The notes below the pieces were generated by a model that had not been told where the DNA came from, made no database searches, and saw nothing but the letters and a program-made list of their open reading frames with translations. A stretch of 64,000 nucleotides of DNA from Ascaris suum (lineage: Eukaryota > Nematoda > Chromadorea > Rhabditida > Ascarididae): contig CM024174.1 in assembly GCA_013433145.1 (NCBI GenBank), forward strand, positions 5,170,336 through 5,234,335, in the 5' to 3' direction. Of the stretch, positions 41,801 through 56,359 are shown piece after piece. The position numbers were made by a program, and so were the translations under genes. Each line of letters begins with the position of its first letter. Within the stretch, counting starts at the first letter, position 1.

Positions 41801-44800
41801 TAATGCTATCCATGAATAGTTCTCATTTCTGCATTTCCTAATCGTTTACATTGAAATCATTAGACACTTGCATTAAGTGTCAGCTCGTACTTGTGAAAAT
41901 GCCGCCCGTTATTTTCTTTACAAACAATCAGCGAAGTCTTGGAGAACAACGATCCGGCTTCTTTCCTGTTCTTTAATATCTCATCATTCTGAAGTTCTAT
42001 TGCGCCTTACTGATGGAGTGAAAAATGCGAACGTGATCTGCAATGTTCTTTAGAAATAAATTTGTTTTATTGGAACTTTTTGCTTCTTAATATGCGCTGT
42101 GATGGGACTGATGGAGGTTCCCACTCTTTCTTCTGAAGTTTCATTCGATAACGGCGTCGTAAATTCGTCGAATGAAATATGCCAATGCTCAAACATGAAG
42201 TAGAGGTTCACTTCAATGTCCAGTTGATTCTCACCTGAAACAATACTCTCTAAAACCTTATTGAAGCCTCGCCGATTTATACGCGAGAAGGTGCGCAGTT
42301 CTTTAGTGAACGGGAACGGCTACAATTCAACGATAGGGGGTGGGGAAGGGATTGATGAAATCTCACCAGTGGAGGGGTGTATAATCGACTGGCAAACGTA
42401 AGCAAAAAGAGATGTATAGCAGGTGTTATGTCATTATCTCTTCTATAAGCTGCTTGCATACAGAAACTTTTCCATGAGAATTTAATGAAATGTGGTTTTC
42501 GGGGACTGCCTGGGTGGTCATATGATGACTTCCTAAGTGATATGTAATTGCGATAATGTTTTAGTATGAAACAGTTAGGTGTAATTTTTATGTGCAATTT
42601 GCAGCTATCATTTGGTAAGATCGAATATCAGCGTATGGAGCAAGGCGCCCTCTTTTTTTACGATATACGGTGATGGTTTATTCGTATTTGTGCCTCAGTG
42701 GGTACTATTTAATTGCGTGGATGTGTTTTGATACTCATGGACGTGGATGGGTATGTGAATGTGAGGTTGATATGACGCGGTAGCGTGCCAGCATGGCTGC
42801 AAATTGTGATTCGATTACGCGATGTGCGTTACGCTGCGATGTCGTCAATTTTAGAGAGCAATTTATGTCGGTAGCCGATGGCGATTCTTGATCCTCGTTG
42901 CTCCCCTCTTAATTGACCCATAAAGCTGCCGTGGCAATTTATAGCTACCCATCGCTCGACAATATTTAAGTGCTGCCTTTGCGAGGTTTTGTGGGAATTC
43001 TACTCTCATATGAGAACAGTTTGCATCACCAAGATTCACTAACTACTCACTGTCACAGATAAAGCGCATGCTGATTAATGGGTTGGTTCAATAGCGGCTT
43101 TTGGCTTTCAGATTGTGGCAACGTGCTGAATACTCCTTACTTTTCTATCCTTCCTGTAAATTTAAATTCAACTATTTCATTTAAAGGCTCTCTTACATAT
43201 GTGATGTGTTGTGCTGTTAAATGTACGATGTTTCGTCAAGAAATCCAGGTAAACAGCTGCATAGTAAATATGATCAAAATATTTTCGTGTTATCTATGCG
43301 TTTAACGCTTAATTAAAGAAAGGTAACCGTACAGCTGGTGCGCTAATTTATTACGGTTGTGATAGCATCAGTAAGGCTAAAAAAACCTCGCATGAGTGAT
43401 GTCCCATGTTCGTCTCCTCTCTCTCACACTCTCCTCCCTATAATTCGGCCTCCTTGCATGTGATGCGGCCTGCCCTCTTTCCATAGGTTAGATATGCTCC
43501 GCCCCATCGCGGATTCAGAATTGTGTTTCCTAATTGAAGCTATTGTTCTAGAAGGTTGACCTCGACCTGCTGGCTTGTCCTCAAGCTACCGAGTATCACT
43601 TCAGTATTGCTCTCACCCAATAAGATTGAAATGCCCGTCGAGGTGGCATTCGACTGCCGAGCAACAAACCACTGCGCTGATTGCACATATATGCTGTTTC
43701 ATTGCAGCCTTTACATGCGCTAACGATTAGGATATTCTACAAAGTTTGTTCCCGTAAACTGATTCATTCGATTGTGCAGTTTGTCGTGCAGTCTCAATCA
43801 GACTATTCGATGTTCCTCATATATGTAAAAGTTTTTTCCTTCATTTCATATTCACTGATGTGTAGCAATGAAATAGTCGGTGTGATAAAAAGTACTTCTC
43901 GTCTTGATGCAATGAAACTATCTTCGAGACTTACCTCATGCTTTGCCGCTTCACCTAATGCTTTTTTCCGCTTTCATCTTCTTCTCTTGGGAGTTAGTTC
44001 AATACTCTAATCTCTGAATTGCTCTTTGATACACTCATTCTCGGAAATCACTTTCATATTTCATGATACCTGCAAATATATTGTATACGCGCTTAACGTT
44101 CAATTCGCCAAGTGATGATATATGGTTGAAAACTTCACGTTTAATGAAAGAGCAGCGAATTGATCTTGAAAGCAGATTTTGTTGATTGGTTCAAGAAGAA
44201 AATTTAGTGCAAATTTTTCTTGAAACAATTTTCTTGGGTGTCAGTTTCAGTGATGTCATAAACGTTCTCTTTTTTCTCTTTCCTTCCATATCCATCACCT
44301 TGATTATAGGTATTCTTCATTAGTTCAACCGGTCGGCTTTTCCCTAAAAAATACAATGGCAATTAAATAAACCAACAGGAAGTTAAGCATGAATGGTTGC
44401 AAGGGAAAGCTGGCCATAGCTGATGTTCTTTTTGCAAATTGGGCAGCTTCTTGCGTAGTTTTGGTGTCGAAATCACGGCATTCGTTACAAGTTTGTGGAG
44501 TTCATTTATTCACAAGTCGCCGATTCCGTTCTTCTGCTTTCTTTCGTTCTCACTTCCCCACCCTCCCTCTTTCCTTCTCTCTCCCTTTCCTCCTCTCTTC
44601 CCCTCTCTCCCTCTCTTTTGCTACTTGCGTATTGTCAATGAAGGTTGCGTGTCAAAGGCAATGTTTGCATGTCAATTTGTCGTGTGTGAAGTTGGTGTCA
44701 AAGCTGTTCGCTTTCATTTGTAAAAATCGATGCAAAATTTATTTCCTCTCATATTGCCCGATCTGGAGCGCATTGCATTAATTGCGAGACCACATCGCAT

Positions 44801-45400
44801 AATTCAATTAATGAACGTTCTCACACCTTCTAGCCGCAAATTTCACTGAGCACTGAAATACTTTGAGGGCACTATATATCAGCGGCAGAAATGTGTCGAA
44901 AATTTATTGGAAAAAAAAACCTTTCCACTCCTTCATAGAACGAGTCAACTTTAACGAGTGAGAGGGAATTCAGGGAATTTCAGAGGAAAGCAAAGAAGAG
45001 CACCTAGAGAATTTGAACTAATAGAAATTTCACTGCCACCACCTGAATTCGGAAGAAGGGCATCTTGCGCGTAAATCCTTCCTGGAAAAGATGCTTTAGT
45101 AATTCGATAAAGTTCTTTACATCAGCAGACAACTAATTCCTTACAGCAACTGATAGACAAGATAATAGAAAAGGCTTTGAACGGGAGAGCTTAAATCAAG
45201 AATTAAAGTGTGATTGAACGGAATTCGAACATAAGCTTCAATTTGGAGGTAGCTGCAAGTATACTTTGCCTCTGATAATAAACTAATCTACTTTAAAGTT
45301 GTTTGGATACTCATTACTGCGCTGAAAGGGAGGCATTGCGAGTTGCGGCTCCACAAAGAATTGCGGTGGCTAATGAGTGAGCAATATCTTTACACTCTGT
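38900..45400. other. Gene-free stretch with polypurine and polypyrimidine tracts
   Basis: No supportable gene. C and G runs lie near 40850-40868 and 40970-41010, and a CT-rich tract lies near 44550-44615. These tracts create low-complexity ORFs such as 44389-44781. A 75-codon frame at 43078-43305 has a possible donor (CCAG/GTAAAC) but no motif. Confidence 0.45.
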
Positions 45401-46579
45401 TACCACTATTTATGCTTCATTCCTTTGTTTGTCCCTGCGAAACTCTATTCCATAATTTTTTGCACCCTATTACCGTACTGTTCTGAAGGAGTTCGAGGAT
45501 GCAATGCTCCCAGTGAGGGCTAGTTTCTGTGCGAATCTGTTGCATTTCATACGCCTGGTAGTGAGGGTGAATAGTCTCTTTGCACTCTTGGCCTTTCAAA
45601 TCTATAATTATAATGGATGATCACCGGGCGATCCGACCGTCATCTGAGAAGGAAAGACCAACCATACCAGGTTCTTGGGATGTTGTACGAGGTTCTCAGG
45701 ATGGTAATGCGAATGGTGAGATGTATATGATATCAGCTACTTGATGTTTCTGTTTGCGTTCGCTTTTTTTCGCTTGCAATCAAGAAGGGTCATTTAGACT
45801 TCTTGCGTTGAGTAGATCTGGTGATCCTTTGATGTTAGATAATACTTTGGCGATAACATATGCAGCTTTACTTCTTGCTTCAAGAATTTATAGCATTATT
45901 AATCTCGCTGTGCTTATGTGAGTTATGCGAAGCGAAAAATAGATAAATTTCGTGGAGGTTTCGATTCTGCTTTACAGCCCTCTGTATTTGGGAAGCTCCC
46001 TTTGATGCTCATCTCCCCAACATTTGTCGATTCCCCCAATATATTTTTGGGAATATACTAGAGTAAGGGAGGTGCTTGAAGCATCCTCAATACTACTAAT
46101 TAGAGCAACGAAGTGACCTGTGAGAAGGAGGTGCATTAAGCGTGAAGAGATTAAGGTTTTCGGTTGCAATGAAGGAAGCTTTTGAGCAGCTGTTTCATCG
46201 CGCAATGTGTTAAAAGCATCATGCTAAGGGTCGTGCATCTTGCAAGCATGTGATTTGCATGTCCATCTAGACAACATTCCATTTATGCATACTCTCTCGT
46301 TGTATTTTCATATTTTCATTACAACTTAATTACTTATGCATCCGCCTCATTTGTTGTACAATATCAGCAAAGCAACCCCTTCCATATAAAAAGTTAATTT
46401 CCATGAGAGCAAAAACATAAACAAGCTGAAGTTTGTAGCTACTTGAAAATTTTCTTCTTAATTTTATAAATATAGAGTTATATATCTCGAGTTTTTAGAG
46501 AATAGTTCTAATAGCTCTATAAATTGAAAACTTGGAATTATGCACTTTCCAAATTCATATGCTACCTCTACCACGTTTA

Positions 46580-46987
46580 TCACATACAAAGAATGCGATA
46601 AATTCCATTCAGACGCATTAAGTTATGAAGTTCAAATGATGTCTTTATTTTCGGTTGTAAATGTGCAGCAAGGCGCTTCTGCTGCTGAGCTAGAAAAATG
46701 ACATTTAGCTGAGTAAATACGATATCGATTTGAAGGAAAGAATTTCTGCTTTCTAGAATGGTAAAGGGGAATTGCAGCAGCTGCGCGGCAGTAACGTTTT
46801 CAAAGGGAACATTTGAGAAAAGAAACCAGGCTTCCGGTGCATTCAGAGGCACATCACCAACTTTCAGTATCGCAGAAATAATAGCACATCCAGCATGCTG
46901 TTTGTTCAGCGGCTGCTTTGTATCGAATTCGACTTGTTCATTTTCCAACCAGTCGTTGACATTGAAATTCAGCTTTTTGCTGCACAT
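46580..46987 (-). CDS. Possible coding exon, unrecognised
   Basis: A 135-codon minus-strand frame starts at a true ATG (46984) and has protein-like composition, for example AGCAIISAILKVGDVPLNAP and TAAQLLQFPFTILES. A GTATGT donor lies just before its stop. Neighbouring minus-strand frames could be further exons: 46235-46105, reading HDAFNTLRDETAAQKLPSLQ and ending at CACAG/GTCACT, and 45555-45475, reading AYEMQQIRTETSPHWEHCIL and ending at ACG/GTAATA. I know no family with these pieces and could not chain the phases. A 135-codon frame alone is near chance for a window this size. Confidence 0.25.
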   Translation of the reverse strand: MCSKKLNFNVNDWLENEQVEFDTKQPLNKQHAGCAIISAILKVGDVPLNAPEAWFLFSNVPFENVTAAQLLQFPFTILESRNSFLQIDIVFTQLNVIFLAQQQKRLAAHLQPKIKTSFELHNLMRLNGIYRILCM

Positions 46988-48331
46988 AGTTTAATGTCTC
47001 CAAAATTGGAGCTGGTATCAGATATTTTAGTAGTTCGAGCTCTGTATAATGAACCCGAGTGTTCACTCATCTATGCAATTGTCTGAAACCGCTTCGAAGG
47101 TATGAAGCATTATGCATTAAGTATTTTATAGTTTGCCGTGTGCAGCGTATATCGATTCTGCCGCTACCGGGTGGGCCCCAACTGCTTAGTTTGTTCAACG
47201 TAATGACAAAAGATTTAGTGTCACACCAATCGCCGATCATTTGGCAACTCTGTCTGAACGTGATTGGCAGTTTGCTTTTATTACTATGTCTAGAAGAATC
47301 TTCACTTTTGTCGAAGTGTTTTGAATAGTTCGCCCAGTTTTTAGACAAAATCATTTAATTATACCTTTTTGCCATACAGGTTAATTATTATTAATTTAAT
47401 TCAGACGGTGACCACACTTTTGTTTCAAAAAAAGAAGAAAATATAAGAGTAAGAAATGGCATGTAATGGGATGTGACAGTGTAGGTAATAATTGATAACA
47501 TAATATAGGAAATAATATAATAACAAATACAATGATGACAGCATGATAAAATCGTACATCATATGACAGCACGGCTACTTGCAAAATAACACTTCCTACG
47601 AAAACAAATTCTAATATCGATCAAGGATTGGGTGAGCTTGGATTTAAGTCATAGGATTGCATTTATTTTTCACTATCGAAATCTATGCAGTCACTTTCTA
47701 AAGTAAGTATGCAGTAGAGGGAACAATGTGGATAGTGACTGGCCGATTCGCGTGGAATCTTTTAACAGCCATTGACTAGCGTTGCTTTTAGAAACTTACA
47801 AAATGCGTCCTGTACGGAATTTTCACTTTTAATAATGCACTTTGGTGGCTCGCAGTCCTGGAATATCGATTTTTCCTGTGCATAACTGATCATCTCGGAG
47901 AATAAAAATGCCGATGATATGTTTTTATCTCTAGATGTTAAAGATTTTAAGATTTAAAGAACTAAATTAAAGAAAAATACGCTGTATCTCATCTGATAAT
48001 TCCAGGTTTTCTATATTATTTCCAGCATCTTTCCCCCTTCTAAGGGTCAATGCGCATTGTCTTTCACAGTAGTTGCTGAAGACAGAATTGCTAAACAATG
48101 AGGAGTAGAATTGAACGGATGTGAATTATGCACGAGTACGAGTTGCTTAACAACGTAAACCTAATGCCACTGCACTTCCAAGGGTTTCATATTACTGCGC
48201 TCATGAAATCGCTGTATTATCCCTACTGTCGCCATCTAGGCAGCTTGCAGTAGTTTTGCGTTCAACGATCAAACATCAACTGCAGAGCTACTAAACTCCA
48301 GAGGGGATATCTCTTTAAATTTTTTCACATG

Positions 48332-48374
48332 TATTTATTTATTTATTTTTATTTATTTATTTATTTATTTATTT
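48332..48374. repeat. (TTTA)n microsatellite
   Basis: About ten tetranucleotide copies with one slightly longer T run. Confidence 0.95.
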
Positions 48375-50430
48375 CAGTCAACAGAGCATTCGTTGCTAAT
48401 AAGTGTCTCTTCATCTCAGTTCCACGTGCCCTGAGACCCAACGTCCCTTTGATCCAGTTGCTTCCTGCGGTCTTTTTTAAAGAACTGCTTCATCTCATTG
48501 CAGGTTGGCCTCTACTTTTTGAAGGTAGGCAGCGTGAAGTTTAGGGCTTAGGATCGTCTCCTGCCCATCGGATGCTGACGAGTCAATTCACCGTTGTTTC
48601 TCTTATGGTTGTCGGGACTTACTCTGCGGCCCTCATCTCGATAGTGATGCTGAAGGGGTGGCTCGGTTGGGCGGGGCCGACAAGTCTGGTCGGAGTTCAC
48701 TTCCAACCGACCGCACAGTAGCCAGCGCAAAACAATGAACGTAGTCTTTGGAAGAAGCAGAACAGTTGGATGAATGGATCGAAATTATCGACATTCGGTC
48801 CCTCGCTTTCATGATGTTTAAGTTTATTTTTTCCAAAGTCTCCGTAGTATTTCAAAATATTATAATTGATTTTCTTCACATTCATGTTGAATTCAGCTAA
48901 TCTTCTTCAGCTTTTCTTCCCTTCATTCTTACATTGTCCTTCTAATAACTGTGTTCTATTTGCGCCAGAAAATTTGCTTGAATTATAGCAGCCGAAAAAA
49001 CTTTCTAATTGTAGAGTAAGTCGATTGAGGGAAAACTTGTCATTACCAAACGCAATTACTGTTTGTTTGCGTTGTAAGTTTTCATAGTCATCAAAGGTCT
49101 ATATTGTCGAAGTAATCGAAGAGTTGTGGCCACCATTTCGATCGATAATATTCCCTTCAAGATTTCGTATTCCATGCAAGATATTTGAACCACGTGTGAT
49201 TTTTAATTCATAAGCTCAAATATCACACCACGTGTTTTTGCTCGGTGTCTTGTATGTGGCCATTGGATAGTCGTTCCTTCCCTGTTGCCAAATGCATCAT
49301 GTCGTCTTGGCAAGTTGCCAAATTCGATTAAGCACGCTTCTCTGTGCTAGGCGTGGGTTTTCGAAATGCTCTGAATAAAAGGATTATATAACGCCGATCT
49401 AAGCAAAACGAGTTACATTGTATCAGAGATGAATTCGTTCTCATTTTTACTCATACAACAATGAGTTTTTCATTCACGTTCTTTGGTTGTTTCTACCATC
49501 AGTCGATTGGTTCCGCAATAATGAATGCAATTCATATATAGGTTGGCCAAATAATTCAGCAAAAATACTCTACACTTTGCGTTTTGAATATTACGCATTC
49601 TGACTTTATTATAGCAGGTATCTTTCGCTTCCAAAGTACTATAGATATTTTTAGCGCACATATTACAGTGTATATGATAAGTGTACAGTCAAGTGTACGT
49701 GATATAAGCTTCGTCCTATCGGAAGCAGTTTTTCGCGCAGTAAACGTATTCATTGACATATTCATTAGTTTCTTCATTTTGCTTGCTGTCTTTATCATGA
49801 TTTTGGAAGGATTATTAGTGTTAGAAATTAGATGGCTGTTTATTTGCGTCTAATAAAGGAGGGAACGAAATGAAATAGAACAGGTTATGAAAACAGTACA
49901 ATTTTGGTTTCGTCTTGGCGGAGGCCTTTTGAAACCAATTGCAATCACATTTTTGCGAGGAAAATTTCACGTTGAAGTATCGGTGACTATCACTAGAAGT
50001 CAAGTGTATTCAGTTGATGTAACTTCCTTAGCTGTTCGTCTCTCATTCAGATCTTCCGTTCTCCTACAAGGAATTTCATCGAGCATTCTTTTTGCGAGTT
50101 GCCCCTTTCATATAATGCTTACATTTTTCTTTTCGCTCTTTAAACATCACGACCTTTAATTTTTGTTCCTCTCATTTCACAAGTATTCTATATTCTGCAC
50201 TAGCTTGGAATACTCTTGGAACTAAAATGACATTGAAAAAATACCTGGCGACATAGCGAGTCAGTTGATTCTGAATGTAGGTAGTCGATTATCATGGTCA
50301 GATTCGCGTTGAAGACAACAACTCACAAATGGTTTCGATAATTGGAATTTCTTGATCTCTTTTTTCGTTATCCTCCACTACTCCTCTTCCTTCCTCATAC
50401 CTTCTCCATCTTCTCTTCACCTTTCGCATC

Positions 50431-50461
50431 GCCACGCAAAGAAATGTGTTTGTTGCGTGGC
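50431..50461. other. Small perfect hairpin, 9-bp stem and 13-base loop
   Basis: GCCACGCAA and TTGCGTGGC are exact reverse complements. No gene context. Confidence 0.6.
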
Positions 50462-51621
50462 ATAAGGTCATGTCATTGAGTGGACATGGTTTTTGTAAGA
50501 GTAGTGCGTACCGGTTACTGACGTTACACGCAAGCTGCTGTGCAAATATTTCCGAAGCACTTGTGTGACCACATCGCTATACTACTTATAAACCTTCGTT
50601 CCGTATTGAGCCCCACTCTTTACTCTATACGGCAATAGTTGCGTTGTGTGTACATCACTTATTGAGTGTAATTTACGGTAGGTTTACATAAACTCCACAC
50701 TGAAATGGATATATACATTAGAGATGAATAGTCGAGCCGATATTGATGCGATGAGGTGCACTGCGTTACTAATTGTTGCACTCATGCGTTATGCAAATGC
50801 AACATTCATGCTGTCGTCGGTTGCGCCTCTCCTATTTCACTGTAAATGTGCTTAGCTACTTCATCGGAAATTTTTTCCTCCGCTCATTTTTAAGACTGAC
50901 AGACGATCCACTTCTGTCGATTTCCTTTCTTCATTTATTTCCTTCAGAGGAAAATCGATTTGAGAATCATTTGGATCAACTCGAAAAAAATTCAAACACT
51001 TGCTTTTCTAATTTCGCTCATGTGCTAACCGTTTGATTGAGCTGAAAAAAAGCACCTCGGTGCATCATACGATGTATTACTTGAATATTACTAACTTATT
51101 TCATACGTGGCAACTTTAGCTGATTAACGGGATATCGATTTCATCTAACTGTAGCTCCACCATATAGGGTGCGATTTGCTAAGATGGCACATAAGGATCT
51201 GATTCCATACTACCTTCTTTCAGGTGGTTCATCACCCATAAGCAGCACATACTAAATGTGTATACGAGTATGGTTGAGGAAGTAGCAGAATGGTGATGTC
51301 CTTCTAGCATAACAGCTTGACCTTGAAATGACTGCCAGAGCAATTCAGAGGCTCATCTGAAAGGTGGATTAGCGGCCGCTTTGCATATTGTTTTCTGATG
51401 TTCTTCGTTCTGGCAACGATCGCGCGATTTTCCACTCCATTAAGGGATATGCACCGACGAGGCAGACGCCAAAAGGGTCATGGACGACGATTTAAGTTGC
51501 GCCAACCAAACATCGTCCTTTTCCGGTGTACCGTACATCGGTGCGCTACTTATTAACGCTCACTCCCTTGTCTTTCCCATGCCACCGTCACTTTGCGGTC
51601 TGTTTTGATCTTACATTAATG

Positions 51622-51805
<184 letters not shown>

Positions 51806-54800
51806 TATTTTCCAATATAAAGTTGCTCATCTTTAGGGCTTATTAGGTTTACCATATTTCTGAACAGTGGTATATAATAATAGCGACTCCGCGTTTAAAT
51901 ATTGCGCACTGAGGAGGTATTCATCGTGCTGTGTTCAAGAAATAGGGTCGCTATGACTGGGCATTTCTGTGGTAGAAACATTTTCTTGTCACTTTTGCTC
52001 GGCTGAATGCCATTATGACAGGATGCCAATTAAGTTCGTTTTCTTCCATTTAAATGCTTGTTTTGCATGATTGCATACTCACAGTGTTCCCAGGTCGTCT
52101 CTTATGTTTACCACTAAAGCTGTTGAATTCCTGCACTAACATAATGGTACAAAACATCAAAAGACATTTGTATCTTAAATACATTAGTAAAAAATAAGCA
52201 CAATTCAGTGCAAATATATTGCCTATCTCTATACCTTAATCAATGTGATGTGTACGTGGCTTCATTTCACATGATTCTTAAACATTCACATTGCACGTTT
52301 AACATTATGGATACGTCTGTCACCTGGGGTGTAGGTAATTGCATTCTGTATGAAAACACAGTATTCATAGCAGCTTATATCACTGACATTAATAATTCTA
52401 TCCCACTTTTTTACCCGTTAATGCTTACCCTTCAGCGTGCGCCGTTTTCGAATGCACAAAGCACCTCTAATAACGTAACAGAGGACGATCCAGTGGGAGC
52501 GCCCTATACCGAGTGAAGTCGATGTGAAAAACTCGTTGTGCGGTTGTTTTGTGGATGGAGCTGAATCGGGAGTGTTATGCATCAGCTGCCTTTTGGGGTT
52601 TACTTGGGCCAGAAATTGTGTTAAGAGGCAGCTGTCAAAAGTGCATGTTGTCCATGAGCAGAATGTTTCCTTGCTTTTTGCTTTTTTGCTTTGCTTCATA
52701 TGCCATGATTTCGTTGTATTTCTTCGCATTTCTCTGCTAAGTTCTAAACTGTATCTGTGCTATCCCTTCCCATTTGTTTATCTGCGATATCTCGATGGTG
52801 TCCGTAGATATATTCCATCCATTCTAGTGATGAGCACTTTATGATGTTTGCATCGACGATATCCTCGGTCATAGCTTCTTATTTATTTAAATTACTAGCA
52901 GCGAGCAAACTTGCCTATATATTCACTTTAAACAGAAAAGTTAAAAGGATCGCTACTGGATCATCGGCATCTGGATGAGGTCAAGCTTCTTCCTATGGTT
53001 TCCGGTACATTTTTGAGGCTTTTGGATTAAGAGAACTAAAGTGGGATAGAAAAAGGAAAACATATCACAGTGAGTTGCAACTGTGCACTTGTGACTGAAC
53101 CGAACAGTTGCCTACAAAAACACAGTACCTCATCCAGGTGTCATAGTGATTGAAGCGTGAAAGTTTTTGAAAATTTTACTACTCCATTATAATAGCAATC
53201 ATAAAGATATGAGACAAAACAACAATAACGGAGAGTTTCAAAATGTTATTATAAAGTAACATTATGAAACTATTTGTTATGTTCACCTCCCCGCTTCTCA
53301 CTAAAAGTTTTAATTACTCACTTCATCGTCTCGCTCTGTAAATGGCATTTATCAGTGAAAGAACTAAACAAATGGCAATCGATCACATATGCTAGTTTAG
53401 ATAAACGTTCATATATTTCTTTGCCGCGACCGTTTCATAAAATCCACACCGTGTTCTTCATTAATCTCGATGAGTGCTTACACACAGCTAATCATAAAAT
53501 AAAAATACAATGGACTCCTATCAGTGTTCTTGTGGAACGGTGAGGGGATGAGGTGGTGGGAGTTTCTTAAATAACATAAAATATTCGTATAAACGATGAC
53601 AGTTGGTTTCAGCACTTACAATCGATTAGATGCTCATATCTTTATATGGCGCTTAGCTGCACGTGATTAAAGAAAATTGTTTTCTTTTCGGCGTACATAA
53701 CGTAGCGCGGTGTTGACTAAGGCTCTTAAATTACGTTGGTATTCCTGGCCAACATCCAAGGCCATCAGTGCAAAATCGCCATGAGTGTGTGCGTATGTGC
53801 GCTTGTATGTGAGGAGGCATCCATGCAACGTGCAATAATGACGCGCTTTCACTCACGCCGTTTGAGTGCTTAGCTTCACACTACATCCATATGTTATCGT
53901 AGTATTTTATCGACTTTTTCTCAGCGAGCTCTATAAGTGTTTTTTTATCGCTGAACATCGCCCACTCTTTTGTCCATTTGTTGCTTATACTGTCAGTTTC
54001 ATTTCGGATGTGGAATTGGAATGAGAGTGACTATGGATTTTCGGGAGCTAAAGTGTGGATCACAGACGGATATTCTCGAAACAAGGATCATCTTTTATGT
54101 TTGTTGTTTTTTCGATATCGATAGGAGTGAGGTTGACGTGCCAACGTAATATTTAGTGAAGGCTTCAAGCACGACATCCCGTCGGCTATCAATGCGAACG
54201 TTAATATTCCTCGAGGAATCGGGAAACTCCAACAACCAGCTAGCTGATCAATTAATTTTCCTAGAACACAATTACTCGCAAGCGGAAGAATGTTTATTAC
54301 GAAATGAGGATTTTTCAGCGTTCTTTCACGAATCAAACAGTGTTTTTATTGTTGAAGACACTCAGTTGCATACATTCAAGTCTTTTACCACGTCTACACA
54401 AAACAGGCAAACCAACATCTTATCATCCTTCATTCCTCAACAAAATTGTGGTCACCGTGGTTAAGTCCCTTCTAAAGTTGGAATGACGTCGGGCTCCTTT
54501 TCTCCTCCTGCTTCCTCACCCCTCTCGTAAAGCAGAGAGGGGTATTTACTCAAAAACAAAATGACATAGTGCGTTACACAGTATGTTATTGAATGCATTG
54601 TATGGTCTGAGGCAAATGAAAAATGCAGTATAGAAGCACAGACCAAAATGGAAACAAAGTGTATCATGATAACAGCCCCAATATCCAACATATAGGAAGG
54701 GAAGGGGAGTGGGAGAGAGAAGGGAACGAAGGTTGAAGGAGCATTAAGTGATATCGTGGCTTGTCGCAGTCCAGTGGATCAATAATTCTCTTTGCAAACG

Positions 54801-55600
54801 AATAACCGAAGGCATACAATCTAACTGTGATATAGAAAAGTTTGTACTATGCCTCAATTTCTTAGCGGAATTTATATGGAGGTAAAAATTGAAAAACTCA
54901 TTGAAGAGAAAGCCAACAAAATTGCGAATAATGCTTTACATTCTATTTAAATTGTAATGTGAATGTTAAGGTACTCAAGTCTATTTAAATTTAAAGATTC
55001 TGAAATCTGGGAATAAAGTTGAAAAAACATCTTTAATTATCCTCATTAAGTCTCACATAGAAATTACCTCAATCATATTTATCAACAGATCACTATTAGG
55101 CTAAATACTATTTCAGGAAGCAATTTTTGTAGATTGCTATTGCTATTGCCAGATAATGCTATTTAGCATTGCCGTGTGTACGATGAACAAAATTACGCAA
55201 ATGTGCCTGTGAAATAAAATAAAACCAATTGTTATAAAACAGCTATAATATTCATGAAACAGTTATATCAGTCTTCTCGAATGAACAAACTTCATCATGA
55301 CCCTCCTAAGATTGATAACATTTGAAGCTGTTTGGGGTTTATGGTATCATTTCTTAATCGTTTAGTTCCACTGTAGCTATGAAGAGGCGCTATTTTTGAA
55401 CTTTTGTAGCTAATCATAGCTCATGCTATCGACAGCGATTCAGAATTACTGCTTGGAAGAACCTGTAAAGAACCATCTGTGAAGATAAAGTACTCAGCAG
55501 CGGATGAAATTTCCTCCTCACTTCTCTCCTCCTCAATTTATTCTTTCCGTTGGGTAATTCAACTAAATCATGGATTTCATGGATAAATGCCTAGGTATAC

Positions 55601-55664
55601 ATAACTCCATATTACAGTATATTATGCAATATGCACGTATCTCCACATTACAATATATTATTGC
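55601..55664. repeat. Imperfect two-copy tandem repeat, period about 37
   Basis: AACTCCATATTACAGTATAT and TCTCCACATTACAATATATT head two diverged copies of a unit of about 28 bases. Confidence 0.7.
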
Positions 55665-56359
55665 CAATAGGTGATTTCCGTTTCTGTGCATCGGTCAATT
55701 GGCGGCCAATCAAGTTTAATCGTTTTAAATGAGTCAGTACAACTAGTTTTGTCGGGTTATTTTTGCTGTAACATCATTTTTGTTAAACTTTTGTCCAGAC
55801 AATTATTTTTCAAGCATTGTCAAGTTGTTATAACCGTTCAAGTTTTTAACGAGTTGTTGATTTCACGATCTATTGCCTACACAGCCGACATATATTTGAA
55901 TTTTAAAATTTAGCTGTTCCAAAGAACAACGGATAAATAAGTAACGTATCACTTAATGCCTTTCGTCTTTTAAATTTCCTGTTGGATTTTTCAATGAAGA
56001 AAATAAATGAACAGTGAAAACTTTGCATAAAAGATTTCTAAGCTTTAACTAGAATTTTTCTTCCAAACAGTTTTGTACTCCAAACAGCAGAAGTGACTTC
56101 CGGAAAAATGCGACAAAATTTTCAATACAGAAGGAACATTTTTTCCTATCATTTCGATTCATGACAACGATTTATGTTTGTTTTATACGCTTCGCATTGA
56201 TCGATCTGCCTTTCTTTTTCCGCATTAGTTTCGATACATTTAATAAATTTTTGATTAATTCCTTACTTACGATCCGATTAATTTAGATTCATCGAATTTC
56301 GTCGATTATTTCACTGTAATAAAAGACGCTTACTTCAGCTTGCTTAGCTGCTATTAATA

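Noticed and set aside
44389..44781. 130-codon plus-strand frame
   Set aside because: Its core is a translated CT-rich tract.
54156..54464. 102-codon plus-strand frame of plausible composition
   Set aside because: No acceptable acceptor or donor and no recognised motif.
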